Below are positions 24,880 through 33,543 of a stretch of DNA of 38,250 nucleotides, piece after piece. The translations under genes were made by a program, and so were the position numbers. Numbering within the stretch: position 1 is the stretch's first letter; the number at the start of each line of letters is the position of its first letter. The stretch covers positions 1 to 38,250 of the forward strand of contig JAIFMF010000102.1 in assembly GCA_020048635.1 (NCBI GenBank), read 5' to 3'. Under the pieces are notes generated by a model. That model was not told where the DNA came from. It worked only from the letters and a program-made list of their open reading frames with translations, and searched no databases. This DNA comes from Desulfobacula sp. (lineage in GTDB: Bacteria > Desulfobacterota > Desulfobacteria > Desulfobacterales > Desulfobacteraceae).

Positions 24880-27032
24880 AACTGCCGCCCCCCATTCCCC
24901 TGGAAAGGCGATTACCGAAATCCACAGTACCGCAGCGCTCCGGCATCCAGGGCAGTATCCAGCGGCTGCTGCTGTTTCTGACCTGTCTGTGGCTGCTGGT
25001 CAGCGTGGTGCTTCCGCTGATGGAGGTCGTAAAACGTGCCACCCGGATGGAGCTGCCCATCACGGTGGAGGAGCCTGCTGATACGGAAAAAGCCCGGGAT
25101 GAGTTCCGCGGACAGATTTCCGCGGCCGGATACACGATTCTGCTCATGTCTGAAAAAGGCAGGGGCAGGCTTTATATCAACAACCAGCCGATGAATTCAA
25201 ACAGTCCTGTCGTCCTGGAGGATCTTGAGGTTTGGTTTTCCGACGAGGCGCTTTTAAAAACAGTGATCACCCGAATGGCACAGGATGTTCCAGGCCGCGA
25301 GAGTCAACCCGTTGCCCCGATTGTCCTTGAACGGATCACCCGTCAGAAAGCCCCGGCTCAATGGACAATTGACGGCCGACCGGTTCCGGCCGGAGAAACC
25401 GTTCATGTGGTGACCCGGTTTATCGGGGCGGCCAATTTCATCCACTATTTCAATATCCCCAGTCTGGCCCGATCCGCATGGAACAGCCTGGCCGTAGGCG
25501 TAACCACAACCCTGATCTCGGTTTTTCTGGCCTTTGTCTATGCCTATGGCCTGAACCGGACCTGCATCCCCGCCAAAACTCTTTTCCGGGTCATTGCCAT
25601 GCTGCCTTTGTTTGCCCCCACCATGCTTTACGGATTATCCCTGGTTTACCTGTTTGGCAACCAGGGCATCATCACCACCGGTTTTTTCAATGCCTTGCCC
25701 TGGCTTGCCCTGGATATCAACCTGTACGGATTTACCGGCATTGTGCTGGCTGAAACCGCCTTTACCTTTCCGGCGGCCATGATGATTCTCAGTGTGTCCC
25801 TGACCCATACCGATGCCCGTCTCTATGAGGCCTCAGCGTCCCTGGGGGCCGGTCCGGTCCGGACCTTTTTCAGCGTGACCCTGCCCGGAATCAAATACGG
25901 GCTTTTAAGCGCCGTTTTTGTCTGCTTCACCCTGTCTTATACGGATTTCGGGGGACCCAAGGTGGTGGGGGGCCAATTTAACGTCCTGGCCGTGGATATT
26001 TATAAACAAGTGGTGGGCCAGCAGAATTTCGGTATGGGGGCCACCATCAGCCTTGTCCTTCTGGCTCCCACCCTGGTCGCCTTTATTGCCGATCGCATGA
26101 TCCAGCGACGGTCCCATGCAGCCCTGACCGCCCGCAGCATTCCCCTGATTCCTTCACCGGTCATGGGGCGGGATACCGTTTTCATGATTTTCTGCAGCCT
26201 TATCGCCCTGATGATTCTGGCCATGCTGTTTACGGCTGGAATCGCCTCTTTTGTTAAAATCTGGCCCTATGCCTTTTCCCATCCAGACCTCTATCCAGAC
26301 CGGTGGACCCTTTTCCATTACAGTTTCCGAGGGGTGGGCGGCGGCGGTTATGATGCCTTCCGGAACAGTATGCGAATGGCCGCCTATACGGCCCTGTTCG
26401 GGACCATCATCACCTTTGTGAGCGCCTATCTCATTGAAAAGACCAAGGGGGCCGACCGGTTGCGGCAGGGCGCCTACCTGCTGTCGATTATTCCCCTGGC
26501 CCTGCCCGGTCTGGTCATCGGTATTGCCTATGTCTTCTTTTTTAATAAGCCCTTTTTTGCCATCCCCTTTACCGGGGTTCAGGCAGTCAATCCTTTTCAG
26601 TTTATTTACGGCACCCTGGCCATCCTGGTGCTGAGCAATATCATCCATTTTTATACCGTGGCCTTTCTGACGGCCACAACAGCTCTCCGTCAGCTTGACA
26701 AGGAATTCGAGGTGGTCTCGGAATCCATGGGCGTGCCCTTTTACCGGACCTTTTTCAAAGTCACGGTCCCGATTTGTTTCCCGGCTATCCTGGAAATCGC
26801 AGCCTATTATTTTGTCAGCGCCACAGCCACGGTATCTGCCGTCATTTTTCTGTATTCCAGCCGCCTCCCCCTGGCCTCGGTGGCAGTGGTCAACATGGAT
26901 GATGCCGGTGATACAGCCGCGGCAGCAGCCATGTGCATGCTGATCGTGCTGGCCAATATTTTTGTCCGCAGTCTTGCCGAAGGGGCAGGGCGGATGTTCA
27001 CCCGAAAAACCCAGGTCTGGAGACACCCATGA
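24876..27032 (+). CDS. phnU: Phosphonate ABC transporter permease, two permease units fused, with extra domain
   Basis: 718 aa. Two binding-protein-dependent permease units in one chain: the first with its core at ~203-405 (LYEASASLGAGPVRTFF is its EAA loop) and the second at ~480-715 (EVVSESMGVPFYRTFFKV is its EAA loop), as in PhnU2/FbpB-like permeases. TM1 is at ~30-50. Between TM1 and the usual FIHYFNIPSLARSAWNS stretch there are ~135 residues; relatives as I remember them have ~25. The extra ~110 residues (about 60-170) are polar and should face the periplasm. Start and stop both overlap neighbours by 4 bases (ATGA), binding it to the operon. Confidence 0.87.
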   Translation: MKLPPPIPLERRLPKSTVPQRSGIQGSIQRLLLFLTCLWLLVSVVLPLMEVVKRATRMELPITVEEPADTEKARDEFRGQISAAGYTILLMSEKGRGRLYINNQPMNSNSPVVLEDLEVWFSDEALLKTVITRMAQDVPGRESQPVAPIVLERITRQKAPAQWTIDGRPVPAGETVHVVTRFIGAANFIHYFNIPSLARSAWNSLAVGVTTTLISVFLAFVYAYGLNRTCIPAKTLFRVIAMLPLFAPTMLYGLSLVYLFGNQGIITTGFFNALPWLALDINLYGFTGIVLAETAFTFPAAMMILSVSLTHTDARLYEASASLGAGPVRTFFSVTLPGIKYGLLSAVFVCFTLSYTDFGGPKVVGGQFNVLAVDIYKQVVGQQNFGMGATISLVLLAPTLVAFIADRMIQRRSHAALTARSIPLIPSPVMGRDTVFMIFCSLIALMILAMLFTAGIASFVKIWPYAFSHPDLYPDRWTLFHYSFRGVGGGGYDAFRNSMRMAAYTALFGTIITFVSAYLIEKTKGADRLRQGAYLLSIIPLALPGLVIGIAYVFFFNKPFFAIPFTGVQAVNPFQFIYGTLAILVLSNIIHFYTVAFLTATTALRQLDKEFEVVSESMGVPFYRTFFKVTVPICFPAILEIAAYYFVSATATVSAVIFLYSSRLPLASVAVVNMDDAGDTAAAAAMCMLIVLANIFVRSLAEGAGRMFTRKTQVWRHP

Positions 27033-28405
27033 AAAAATCCCCCAGAATCAACACCCCTGCGCGTCTTGATGCCCGGGCAGAAGGCGATATCAATACCACG
27101 CCCGGCCGACAGGACCGGCAGACCCTTGTGAATCTGGAGACCCGGGACCTTCTGGATCAGGACGCCCGGTTCTTTTTTCATCAATCTCTGTCCACTCCCT
27201 GCCTGGATGTGGTGAACCATGCCTCCGGTGTATTCCTGGACTGCCTTTCGGCTGGCCGGGTCATGGATTTTCACGGTAACAGCGTCCACCAGGTGGGCTA
27301 TGCTCACCCCCATATCGTGGCTGCCATGAAAAACCAGCTTGATCGGCTGGTATTCTGCCCCCGGCGGTTTACCTGTCGGCCGGCCATTGAGCTGGCACGG
27401 GAGCTGGTCAAACGGTCACCCATCCCCCACTCCAAAATCCTGCTGGCGCCAGGCGGTGCCGAAGCCATGGGCATGGCCATGAAAATAGCCCGGCATGCCA
27501 CGGGTCGATATAAAACCATTTCCTTCTGGGACAGCTTTCACGGTGCTGGCCTGGATACCTGTTCCATCGGGGGTGAGCGGCTGTTCCGGGATGGGATGCA
27601 TCCGCTTTTGCCCGGCTGTCTTCATGCGCCTCCACCGGCCGTGCCTCCCTCCCACCGGGAAATCCCCTCCCTGGAAGCCATGCGGGACCCCGGCTATCTG
27701 GACTATCTGATGCGCAAAGAAGGGGATATCGGCGCCGTTATTGCCGAACCTTTCCGCTATTCTTTTGCCCTGGATCCCCCGACCGGCTACTGGCAGCAGG
27801 TCCGCAGCATTTGTGACAAACACGGGGCGCTTCTGGTGTTTGATGAAATTCCGGTCTGTCTGGGCCGCACTGGCCACTGGTTTGCCTGTGAACGATATTC
27901 GGTGGTTCCTGATATCCTGGTCATCGGAAAGGGTCTGGGTGGCGGCATCTTCCCCCTGGCCGCCATTCTGGCCCATTCCGGACTGGACACGGCCCGGGAT
28001 CTGGCCCTGGGGCATTATACCCATGAAAAAACTCCCCTGGGGTCGGCAACAGCCCTGGCCGTTCTGGAAGTCATTGAAACCGAAGGCCTTCTCGGCAAAA
28101 CCCGTGATCAGGGGAATCGTGCCCTGGCCGCCCTTGAAAGGTTAAAATTAAAATATCCCAGGATGGGTTCAGTTACCGGCATCGGGTTGCAACTGGCCAT
28201 TGAACTGGTGGATCACCAGGGTCTCCCGGATGTGGAAACAGCAGAGCGGGTCCTCTACCACTGCCTGTCTCTGGGCCTGAGTTTCAAGGTGGCAGGCGGC
28301 AATATCCTGAGTCTGGCACCGCCACTGACCATTACCGGTGAAGCGCTTGACCAGGCCCTTGAAATTCTGGACTTCGCCCTGGGCCGGGAATATGGAATTA
28401 AATGA
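27029..28405 (+). CDS. pbfA: (R)-1-hydroxy-2-aminoethylphosphonate ammonia-lyase, PLP-dependent
   Basis: 458 aa, class III aminotransferase fold: LLAPGGAEAMGMAMKIAR, FWDSFHGAG, FDEIPVCLGRTG (Asp272 contacts the PLP ring) and VIGKGLGGGIFPL (PLP lysine Lys301). Proteins of this type found beside phnW and phnX were shown to be lyases (PbfA) that turn (R)-1-hydroxy-2-aminoethylphosphonate into phosphonoacetaldehyde and ammonia, rather than transaminases. The flanking phnX and phnW here match that setting. I start at ATG 27029, which overlaps the permease stop (ATGA); the open frame runs further up but only inside the permease gene. It widens the operon's diet to hydroxylated ciliatine. An ordinary aminotransferase cannot be fully excluded from motifs alone. 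Confidence 0.85.
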   Translation: MKKSPRINTPARLDARAEGDINTTPGRQDRQTLVNLETRDLLDQDARFFFHQSLSTPCLDVVNHASGVFLDCLSAGRVMDFHGNSVHQVGYAHPHIVAAMKNQLDRLVFCPRRFTCRPAIELARELVKRSPIPHSKILLAPGGAEAMGMAMKIARHATGRYKTISFWDSFHGAGLDTCSIGGERLFRDGMHPLLPGCLHAPPPAVPPSHREIPSLEAMRDPGYLDYLMRKEGDIGAVIAEPFRYSFALDPPTGYWQQVRSICDKHGALLVFDEIPVCLGRTGHWFACERYSVVPDILVIGKGLGGGIFPLAAILAHSGLDTARDLALGHYTHEKTPLGSATALAVLEVIETEGLLGKTRDQGNRALAALERLKLKYPRMGSVTGIGLQLAIELVDHQGLPDVETAERVLYHCLSLGLSFKVAGGNILSLAPPLTITGEALDQALEILDFALGREYGIK

Positions 28406-28439
28406 ATAAAACCGACACGTTTAATCAAAGGAAAAAACT

Positions 28440-29567
28440 ATGACATTCCCTCTGCAGATCCCTGAAAATCCCTATCTTCTGCTGACCCCCGGACCGCTCA
28501 GCACCACCGGAACCGTTAAAGCTGCCATGCTGAGGGACTGGTGCACCTGGGACACGGAATACAATGACCTGGTTCAGGGTATCCGGCGGCAACTGGTCGA
28601 ACTGACCGGGAGCGACCGGTTTACGGCCGTTCTCATGCAGGGTTCCGGCACGTTCTGTGTTGAGTCGGCCATCGGCAGTATGATGCCGCCCGGCGGAAAA
28701 TTGCTGATCCTGGCCAATGGTGCCTATGGTCTGCGTATGGCCGCCATTGCCCGATATCTCAACATTTCCCATGAGGTTCACAACAGTGGTGAGATGGCGC
28801 CACCGGACCTGGCCCGCCTGGAACAAACCCTTGCTGCAGATACCGCCATCACCCATGTTGCCGTAGTCCACTGCGAGACCACCACAGGCCTGCTCAATCC
28901 GGTGGAACATATCGGTCCCCTTGTCAGAAAAGCCGGGCGCCTGTTCATGGTGGATGCCATGAGCAGTTTCGGCGGAATTCCCATGGATCCCGAGGCATGG
29001 GGGATTGATGTCCTCATCAGCTCGGCTAACAAATGCATCCAGGGTGTTCCCGGATTCGGCTTTATCCTGGCACGCAGGGATGTGATCCGGCAATGGGAAG
29101 GCCAGGCCCGGTCATTGTCCCTGGATGCCTATGATCAATGGCAGACCATGGAAACCCATGGGGGGAAATGGCGGTTTACCTCACCCACCCATGTTGTCCG
29201 CGCTTTTTCCCAGGCATTGGCTGAACTGGCAGAAGAAGGGGGCATCAAGGCCCGTCATCGCCGGTATCAGAAAAATCAGCAACTGCTGAGAAACGGCATG
29301 CAGGAACTGGGGTTTGCGCCTCTGCTGCCGGAAGCCCTTCAATCTCCGATTATTACGGCATTTCTCCATCCGCCCCTGCCTGGTTTTTCCTTTCCAGGAT
29401 TTTATAACCGGCTGAAAAGAAGGGGATTTGTGATTTATCCAGGAAAAGTGTCAGTGGCGGAATGTTTTCGGATCGGTTCCATCGGAGAGGTTTATCCACA
29501 AAGTATTCAGGCCCTTCTGGAAGCTGTTGATTGGGCTACAGGGTTTTTGCCGGATTCAGGAAGATAA
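28440..29567 (+). CDS. phnW: 2-Aminoethylphosphonate-pyruvate transaminase
   Basis: 375 aa, class V aminotransferase fold. It opens with [18 protein letters not shown], typical of PhnW, followed by [30 protein letters not shown] (Asp172) and [15 protein letters not shown] with PLP lysine Lys198. PhnW moves the amino group of 2-aminoethylphosphonate to pyruvate, giving alanine and phosphonoacetaldehyde, which PhnX then cleaves. AAAGGAAA precedes ATG. It is the last gene of the phosphonate operon, 34 bases after pbfA. Length is normal for the family. Confidence 0.93.
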   Translation: MTFPLQIPENPYLLLTPGPLSTTGTVKAAMLRDWCTWDTEYNDLVQGIRRQLVELTGSDRFTAVLMQGSGTFCVESAIGSMMPPGGKLLILANGAYGLRMAAIARYLNISHEVHNSGEMAPPDLARLEQTLAADTAITHVAVVHCETTTGLLNPVEHIGPLVRKAGRLFMVDAMSSFGGIPMDPEAWGIDVLISSANKCIQGVPGFGFILARRDVIRQWEGQARSLSLDAYDQWQTMETHGGKWRFTSPTHVVRAFSQALAELAEEGGIKARHRRYQKNQQLLRNGMQELGFAPLLPEALQSPIITAFLHPPLPGFSFPGFYNRLKRRGFVIYPGKVSVAECFRIGSIGEVYPQSIQALLEAVDWATGFLPDSGR

Positions 29568-29612
29568 TCCGGCTGGACAGATAACACACGAGTTACAAAA
29601 GGTGAATCGAAA

Positions 29613-31442
29613 ATGGTTGAATTACAAGATAAGAACTGGATCTCCCGGCTCTCGAAAATTGATTATGCATTCCAGCCCATTGTGAATATCTACACGGGCA
29701 ACAGCTTTGGCTTTGAAGCCCTGTTGAGATTCCACAGAGAAGCCGGATTCACATCCATTGATGACGTTTTTAATCAGGCCTATCATCAGGGGCTCCTGCA
29801 TCAGGTTGACCTGTATCTGCGTCAGAAGGCACTGGCCAAATTTGCTGAATTTAAAGGCAGCAGCCAGATCAAATTGTTTTACAACCTGGACAACCGGACC
29901 TTTCATTCCAGAGATTATACTTCCGGGTGTACGGCGGCCATCCTGAACCAAGCCGGATACTTGATGGATGATATCTGTTTTGAAATATCGGAAAAGCACC
30001 CCTTCCGGGACAATACGGATGCGGCCAGGATTCTGGAAGGCTACCGGTCCCAGGGCTATATGATTGCCGTGGATGATTGCGGAACCGGTTTTTCAGGCCT
30101 CCAGATGCTGTATTATACAGAACCTGACTTTATCAAAATTGACCGGTTTTTTATCCAGAACATGGAAAATGACCCTAAAAAGCGACTGGTCGTTTCTACG
30201 ATTGTTAATTTTGCTCATTTCATGGGAAGTCTGGTCCTGGCCGAGGGCGTCGAAACCATAGAGGAATTCTTTTTATGTAAGGAAATCGGATGTGATATGG
30301 TTCAGGGGTATTTTATCCAGAGACCGGAACTGGACCTGAAAAAACTGAAGACCCGGTATGAAGACATCGGCAATATTTCCAGAAAGGAAAGACGCAATGG
30401 ATCGTTTAAAGACCGATCCCTCATTGCCGGGCAGATCAGGTATGTCAAACCCATATATTCAGACTCTGATATCATCACTGTATTTGACAAATTCAGAACC
30501 GAAGAAACCACTTCCTTTTTTCCGGTCCTCAACCACCACGAGGAACCTGTCGGACTGATCAGAGAAACAGCATTTAAAGATTATATTTTTTCAAAATTCG
30601 GGCGGCAGCTCCTGGAAAACCCTTCTTTTGGCAGAAATATTTCCAGATTCATGACAAAAATCCCCATAGCCGATATCCATCAGCCCGTCGAAAAACTCAT
30701 CGAGACCTATGCATACCATGATAATGCCGAAGGCCTGATCATGGTGGATGATATGAAATATGTCGGAATTTTAAGCACAAAATCATTAATCAAAATCATC
30801 AATGAAAAAAATCTGACCCTGGCCCGGAACCAGAATCCTCTGACCCGGCTGCCCGGAAATATGATGATCCACGAGTATTTCAGCGATGCGCTGGCAGACC
30901 ATGAATCGGAATACAGTCTGATTTATTTTGATTTTGATCATTTTAAACCCTTTAATGACCAATACGGATTCAGAACCGGTGATCGGCTGATTTTAATGTT
31001 TGCCGATCTTTTAAAAGAAACCGGCTTCACTGAAAGCCGGTTTGCAGGTCATATCGGGGGAGATGATTTTTTTCTGGGCATCAAAGAGACCTGCCTTGAG
31101 GATATTGAGGCAGAGATGGCACACCTTGCCTGGAAATTTAAAAATAATGCCGAAAGTTTTTATGATAAGGAAACCATTGACAGAGGCTTTCTTGAAGTAA
31201 AGGGAAGAACCGGCAATACTGAAAGAATCAAACTGATTACCGTCAGTATTGCCATCCTTCAATTGCCTCCAAAAATAAGAAGGGAGTATTCTCTGGAAAA
31301 ATTGTCCAGTATCATTGCCACCTTAAAAAAAGAAGCCAAGGAGTCTGTGTCCGGTATTGCAAGGGCCAATATCAGTGAATTGGCAGGGATGAAAACAGAT
31401 GGAACTAGGGTATCTGTACAATCTTCAAGGCCGCTCCAATGA
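29613..31442 (+). CDS. EAL-CBS-GGDEF cyclic-di-GMP protein
   Basis: 609 aa, no membrane helix. EAL domain at ~15-245 with all catalytic residues seen: EALLR (Glu35), Asn91, Glu124, DDCGTG (Asp154-155), FIKID (Lys175), AEGVE (Glu211) and Gln231, so an active c-di-GMP phosphodiesterase is expected. Paired CBS domains at ~265-400 may bind nucleotides. The GGDEF domain at ~405-590 has GGDDF in place of GGDEF and no RxxD inhibitory site in front, so cyclase activity is doubtful and it may bind GTP as a regulator. The order EAL first, GGDEF last is the reverse of the common one. AAAGGTGA precedes ATG; it is 45 bases behind phnW and may be co-transcribed. The 3' end overlaps a convergent gene. Confidence 0.92.
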   Translation: MVELQDKNWISRLSKIDYAFQPIVNIYTGNSFGFEALLRFHREAGFTSIDDVFNQAYHQGLLHQVDLYLRQKALAKFAEFKGSSQIKLFYNLDNRTFHSRDYTSGCTAAILNQAGYLMDDICFEISEKHPFRDNTDAARILEGYRSQGYMIAVDDCGTGFSGLQMLYYTEPDFIKIDRFFIQNMENDPKKRLVVSTIVNFAHFMGSLVLAEGVETIEEFFLCKEIGCDMVQGYFIQRPELDLKKLKTRYEDIGNISRKERRNGSFKDRSLIAGQIRYVKPIYSDSDIITVFDKFRTEETTSFFPVLNHHEEPVGLIRETAFKDYIFSKFGRQLLENPSFGRNISRFMTKIPIADIHQPVEKLIETYAYHDNAEGLIMVDDMKYVGILSTKSLIKIINEKNLTLARNQNPLTRLPGNMMIHEYFSDALADHESEYSLIYFDFDHFKPFNDQYGFRTGDRLILMFADLLKETGFTESRFAGHIGGDDFFLGIKETCLEDIEAEMAHLAWKFKNNAESFYDKETIDRGFLEVKGRTGNTERIKLITVSIAILQLPPKIRREYSLEKLSSIIATLKKEAKESVSGIARANISELAGMKTDGTRVSVQSSRPLQ

Positions 31443-31959
31443 TTGCAGCCTGCTCTTTGCTCATCTCTCCCAGGCTGCCTCGCCGTTCAGTCATTCGCCG
31501 GAAGCGGGTAAAGTCTGTCGGCAGGCTTTCCGTATCCACAAGATAAGCAATTTTCTGTATGATCACCCGGATGTCTTCCACATGTTTTATTCGGCCTTTT
31601 ATTTTTGGGAAATACATCATTTTCATCCTGCCTCGGACACTGTCAAATTCGATATCGATCACCCGGTGTATGGCAAGAATGGCATAGTCACCCAGTGATT
31701 GCCAGAAGATCTCGTTTTGATTTTTCCATGAGGGGAGATAAAGCCGTAATAAAGCGGGTAGTTTTTTTCCACTGGCTGTGATGGACTTATAGATGACCAC
31801 GGGAAAATGGGCAACCTCCTGTGGATCGATCGTTTCGAGTTTTTCAAATAAATTGATTCTCTGCTGCTTACGATACAGTTTGTCGATCTGGTCAAAGACA
31901 CCGCCCTGTCCAACGCCTTCCTGAACTTTGCCGAGTACTGTGGTTAATGAACCTTCCAT
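31405..31959 (-). CDS. Conserved-looking hypothetical protein
   Basis: 184 aa; I do not recognise the family. It is soluble, rich in Lys/Arg/Ile, with no signal peptide. AAGGA lies 8 bases before ATG 31959 and a TATAAT further upstream, which supports a real gene. Codon use is like that of its neighbours. Its last 38 bases overlap the end of the convergent EAL-CBS-GGDEF gene. It may be linked to neighbouring nucleotide signalling or cation genes, but nothing in the sequence shows that. Confidence 0.6.
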   Translation of the reverse strand: MEGSLTTVLGKVQEGVGQGGVFDQIDKLYRKQQRINLFEKLETIDPQEVAHFPVVIYKSITASGKKLPALLRLYLPSWKNQNEIFWQSLGDYAILAIHRVIDIEFDSVRGRMKMMYFPKIKGRIKHVEDIRVIIQKIAYLVDTESLPTDFTRFRRMTERRGSLGEMSKEQAAIIGAALKIVQIP

Positions 31960-31979
31960 TGTTTGATCCTTCTTATAAA

Positions 31980-31985
31980 ATTATA
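31980..31985 (-). promoter_or_regulatory. -10 box (TATAAT) of the hypothetical gene
   Basis: On the minus strand a perfect TATAAT lies ~20 bases before the start codon of the 184-residue hypothetical protein. The -35 region (TTCATG or TATTCA) is poor, so the promoter is only tentative. Confidence 0.3.
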
Positions 31986-32082
31986 CCTAAAGGTTTTCGT
32001 CATGAATAGAAAAATACAAAGTGATATATCCTGCAGAAATATTAACCGGATTAAAGGCTAAAATCAAACTATAAAAATCCGT

Positions 32083-32110
32083 CTATCTGATTTTATTTAA
32101 AAACAGATAG
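32083..32110. other. Inverted repeat in the corA leader
   Basis: CTATCTG (32083-32089) pairs with CAGATAG (32104-32110); four further A-T pairs follow past one mismatch, with a small A/T loop. It lies ~120 bases before corA, between divergent genes, so it could be an operator or the base of a leader hairpin. There is no GC-rich stem or T-run to call it a terminator. Confidence 0.35.
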
Positions 32111-32228
32111 CCTAAATTGATATTGCAAAAATATGTAGATGGGTGTACACGACTAAAAACCCCTGGAGCGGGATTCACAAACCGCAAAAAACTCATCACG
32201 GCTCAATGACGGCATAGGAGAAATTTCC

Positions 32229-33164
32229 ATGATTAATTTATTAAGGCTATCGGAAAACAGATTTGTTCCAACGGATAAAATCGAAAGGCACTGCCTGATC
32301 AATGTCATCAGCCCTGAAAAAGACGAGCTGGACTGGCTATCGACTGAGTTATGCATTCCCCAGGATTTTTTGACAGACCCCCTGGATATCGATGAAAGGG
32401 CGCGGATCGAAGTCGAAAACGGTGTCCTGCTGATCGTCTTGAGGATTCCAAAATATGATGAGACAAATTCCGAGATTCCTTTTACAACTATGCCTGCCGG
32501 GATCATCCTGACCCGGGACGATACAATTGTGACCATCAGCTCTTCCGATGCCATGGATATGCTGGATATGTTCAGCACCCGGACAAAAGGAAGCATTTCA
32601 GGGAAAAGAAGCAGCGTGGTCCTCCAGATATTTTTAAAAACAGCCCTGCTTTATCTTAAATACCTCAAAGAAATCTACCGGAGGACCAGTGATATTGAGA
32701 TAGAGCTACAGAAAGCCTTAAAAAATGAAGAGTTGATCAGGCTTTTAAATCTCGAAAAAAGCCTGGTCTTCTTTACAACCTCCCTGAAATCCAATGAACT
32801 CATGATGGAACGGCTTCTCAGGACCGAACTGTTGAAACTGACGGCTGATGATAAGGACCGGCTGGAAGATGTCCTGATCGATAACCGTCAGGCCATTGAA
32901 ATGGCCAATATTTACAGCAACATCCTGAGCGGGATGATGGACGCTTTTGCATCCATCATTTCCAACAACCTGAATGCCGTCATGAAGATTCTGACACTGA
33001 TCACCATTATCCTGATGATTCCGACACTGATTTCGAGCATTTACGGAATGAATATCGAAACCCCGTTCCAGCGCTCCCCCTATGCTTTTTTAATTTTTTC
33101 CGGGGGGTCTTTTGTTCTTTTGTTTGTCAGCATCTTGATATTTAAAAGAAACCGGTGGTTTTAA
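32229..33164 (+). CDS. corA: CorA-family magnesium/divalent cation channel
   Basis: 311 aa. A long soluble N-terminal domain ending in a helical stalk (~150-250) leads to two C-terminal membrane helices (~254-272 and ~286-305) joined by the YGMN signature (GMN 273-275), followed by IETPF. The chain ends in the basic KRNRWF. This is the normal CorA layout: a pentameric inner-membrane channel for Mg2+ (some relatives carry Co2+, Ni2+ or Zn2+). AGGAG lies 9 bases before ATG. It precedes, by 379 bases, a cluster with a P-type ATPase that could move a cation the other way. Ion choice cannot be read from sequence. Confidence 0.9.
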   Translation: MINLLRLSENRFVPTDKIERHCLINVISPEKDELDWLSTELCIPQDFLTDPLDIDERARIEVENGVLLIVLRIPKYDETNSEIPFTTMPAGIILTRDDTIVTISSSDAMDMLDMFSTRTKGSISGKRSSVVLQIFLKTALLYLKYLKEIYRRTSDIEIELQKALKNEELIRLLNLEKSLVFFTTSLKSNELMMERLLRTELLKLTADDKDRLEDVLIDNRQAIEMANIYSNILSGMMDAFASIISNNLNAVMKILTLITIILMIPTLISSIYGMNIETPFQRSPYAFLIFSGGSFVLLFVSILIFKRNRWF

Positions 33165-33344
33165 ATTAGATGTCAAACATTGTTCTGAAGACATATCAAA
33201 AAACGTGCCAGATATTTTTTTTAAAACAATGAAAAGAGGAACAGTTATTTTTGAATATTTTGATTTAAAATACCGGTCGATGGTTGTAATGGCTGTTATT
33301 ATTACGAAATTGCGATTTTCAATTTCGTCGAAATGGGCGATAGG

Positions 33345-33372
33345 CTAACAGAATTCTAACAAAACGCTAATA
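33345..33372 (+). promoter_or_regulatory. Triple 11-bp direct repeat (CTAACA, CTAACA, CTAATA)
   Basis: CTAACA at 33345-33350, CTAACA at 33356-33361 and CTAATA at 33367-33372, each exactly 11 bp apart with 5-bp A/T-rich spacers. This is the cleanest Pho-box-like array in the window. It lies upstream of a candidate promoter for the DUF5132/HMA/ATPase cluster. Confidence 0.5.
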
Positions 33373-33397
33373 TTCTTAAAATTCAGAGGCTTAAACT

Positions 33398-33414
33398 TTA
33401 ATATAAATCTAACA
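33398..33414 (+). promoter_or_regulatory. 11-bp direct repeat pair (TTAATA, CTAACA)
   Basis: TTAATA (33398-33403) and CTAACA (33409-33414) are 11 bp apart, directly ahead of the TTGACA box at 33422. The placement, just upstream of or over a -35 region, suits an activator site. Confidence 0.35.
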
Positions 33415-33421
33415 ATTCTGC

Positions 33422-33449
33422 TTGACAAGCCCTATTTTTTCTCTGATAA
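33422..33449 (+). promoter_or_regulatory. Sigma70-like promoter candidate
   Basis: TTGACA (33422-33427) and TGATAA (33444-33449) are separated by 16 bases. The start codon of the DUF5132 gene is ~95 bases downstream, leaving a leader that contains one more CTTACA/CTAACA pair. Confidence 0.4.
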
Positions 33450-33501
33450 CAAAGACATTATGACAGTGAGAGGGTATTTCTTATCGTAAGAAATTTAACT
33501 T

Positions 33502-33518
33502 CTTACACAATCCTAACA
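33502..33518 (+). promoter_or_regulatory. 11-bp direct repeat pair in the leader (CTTACA, CTAACA)
   Basis: CTTACA (33502-33507) and CTAACA (33513-33518) are 11 bp apart and end 25 bases before the DUF5132 start codon, downstream of the proposed promoter, where binding would block transcription rather than help it. Confidence 0.3.
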
Positions 33519-33543
33519 TTATTGATTTTTTCTGGAGGTAAAA

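Larger units (their letters stand above)
33165..33543. other. Intergenic region with several repeat-type regulatory sites
   Basis: 379 AT-rich bases without a gene. It holds three sets of CTAACA-like hexamers with 11-bp pitch and a sigma70-like promoter candidate, all listed separately, and ends in TCTGGAGG, the ribosome site of the DUF5132 gene. AAATTGCGATTTTCAATTTCG near 33307 is a partial inverted repeat. Confidence 0.5.

Noticed and set aside
26154..27026. 290-codon minus-strand frame opposite the permease
   Set aside because: Composition (many Gly, His, Asp, Gln) is typical of an antisense shadow, and the permease is certain.
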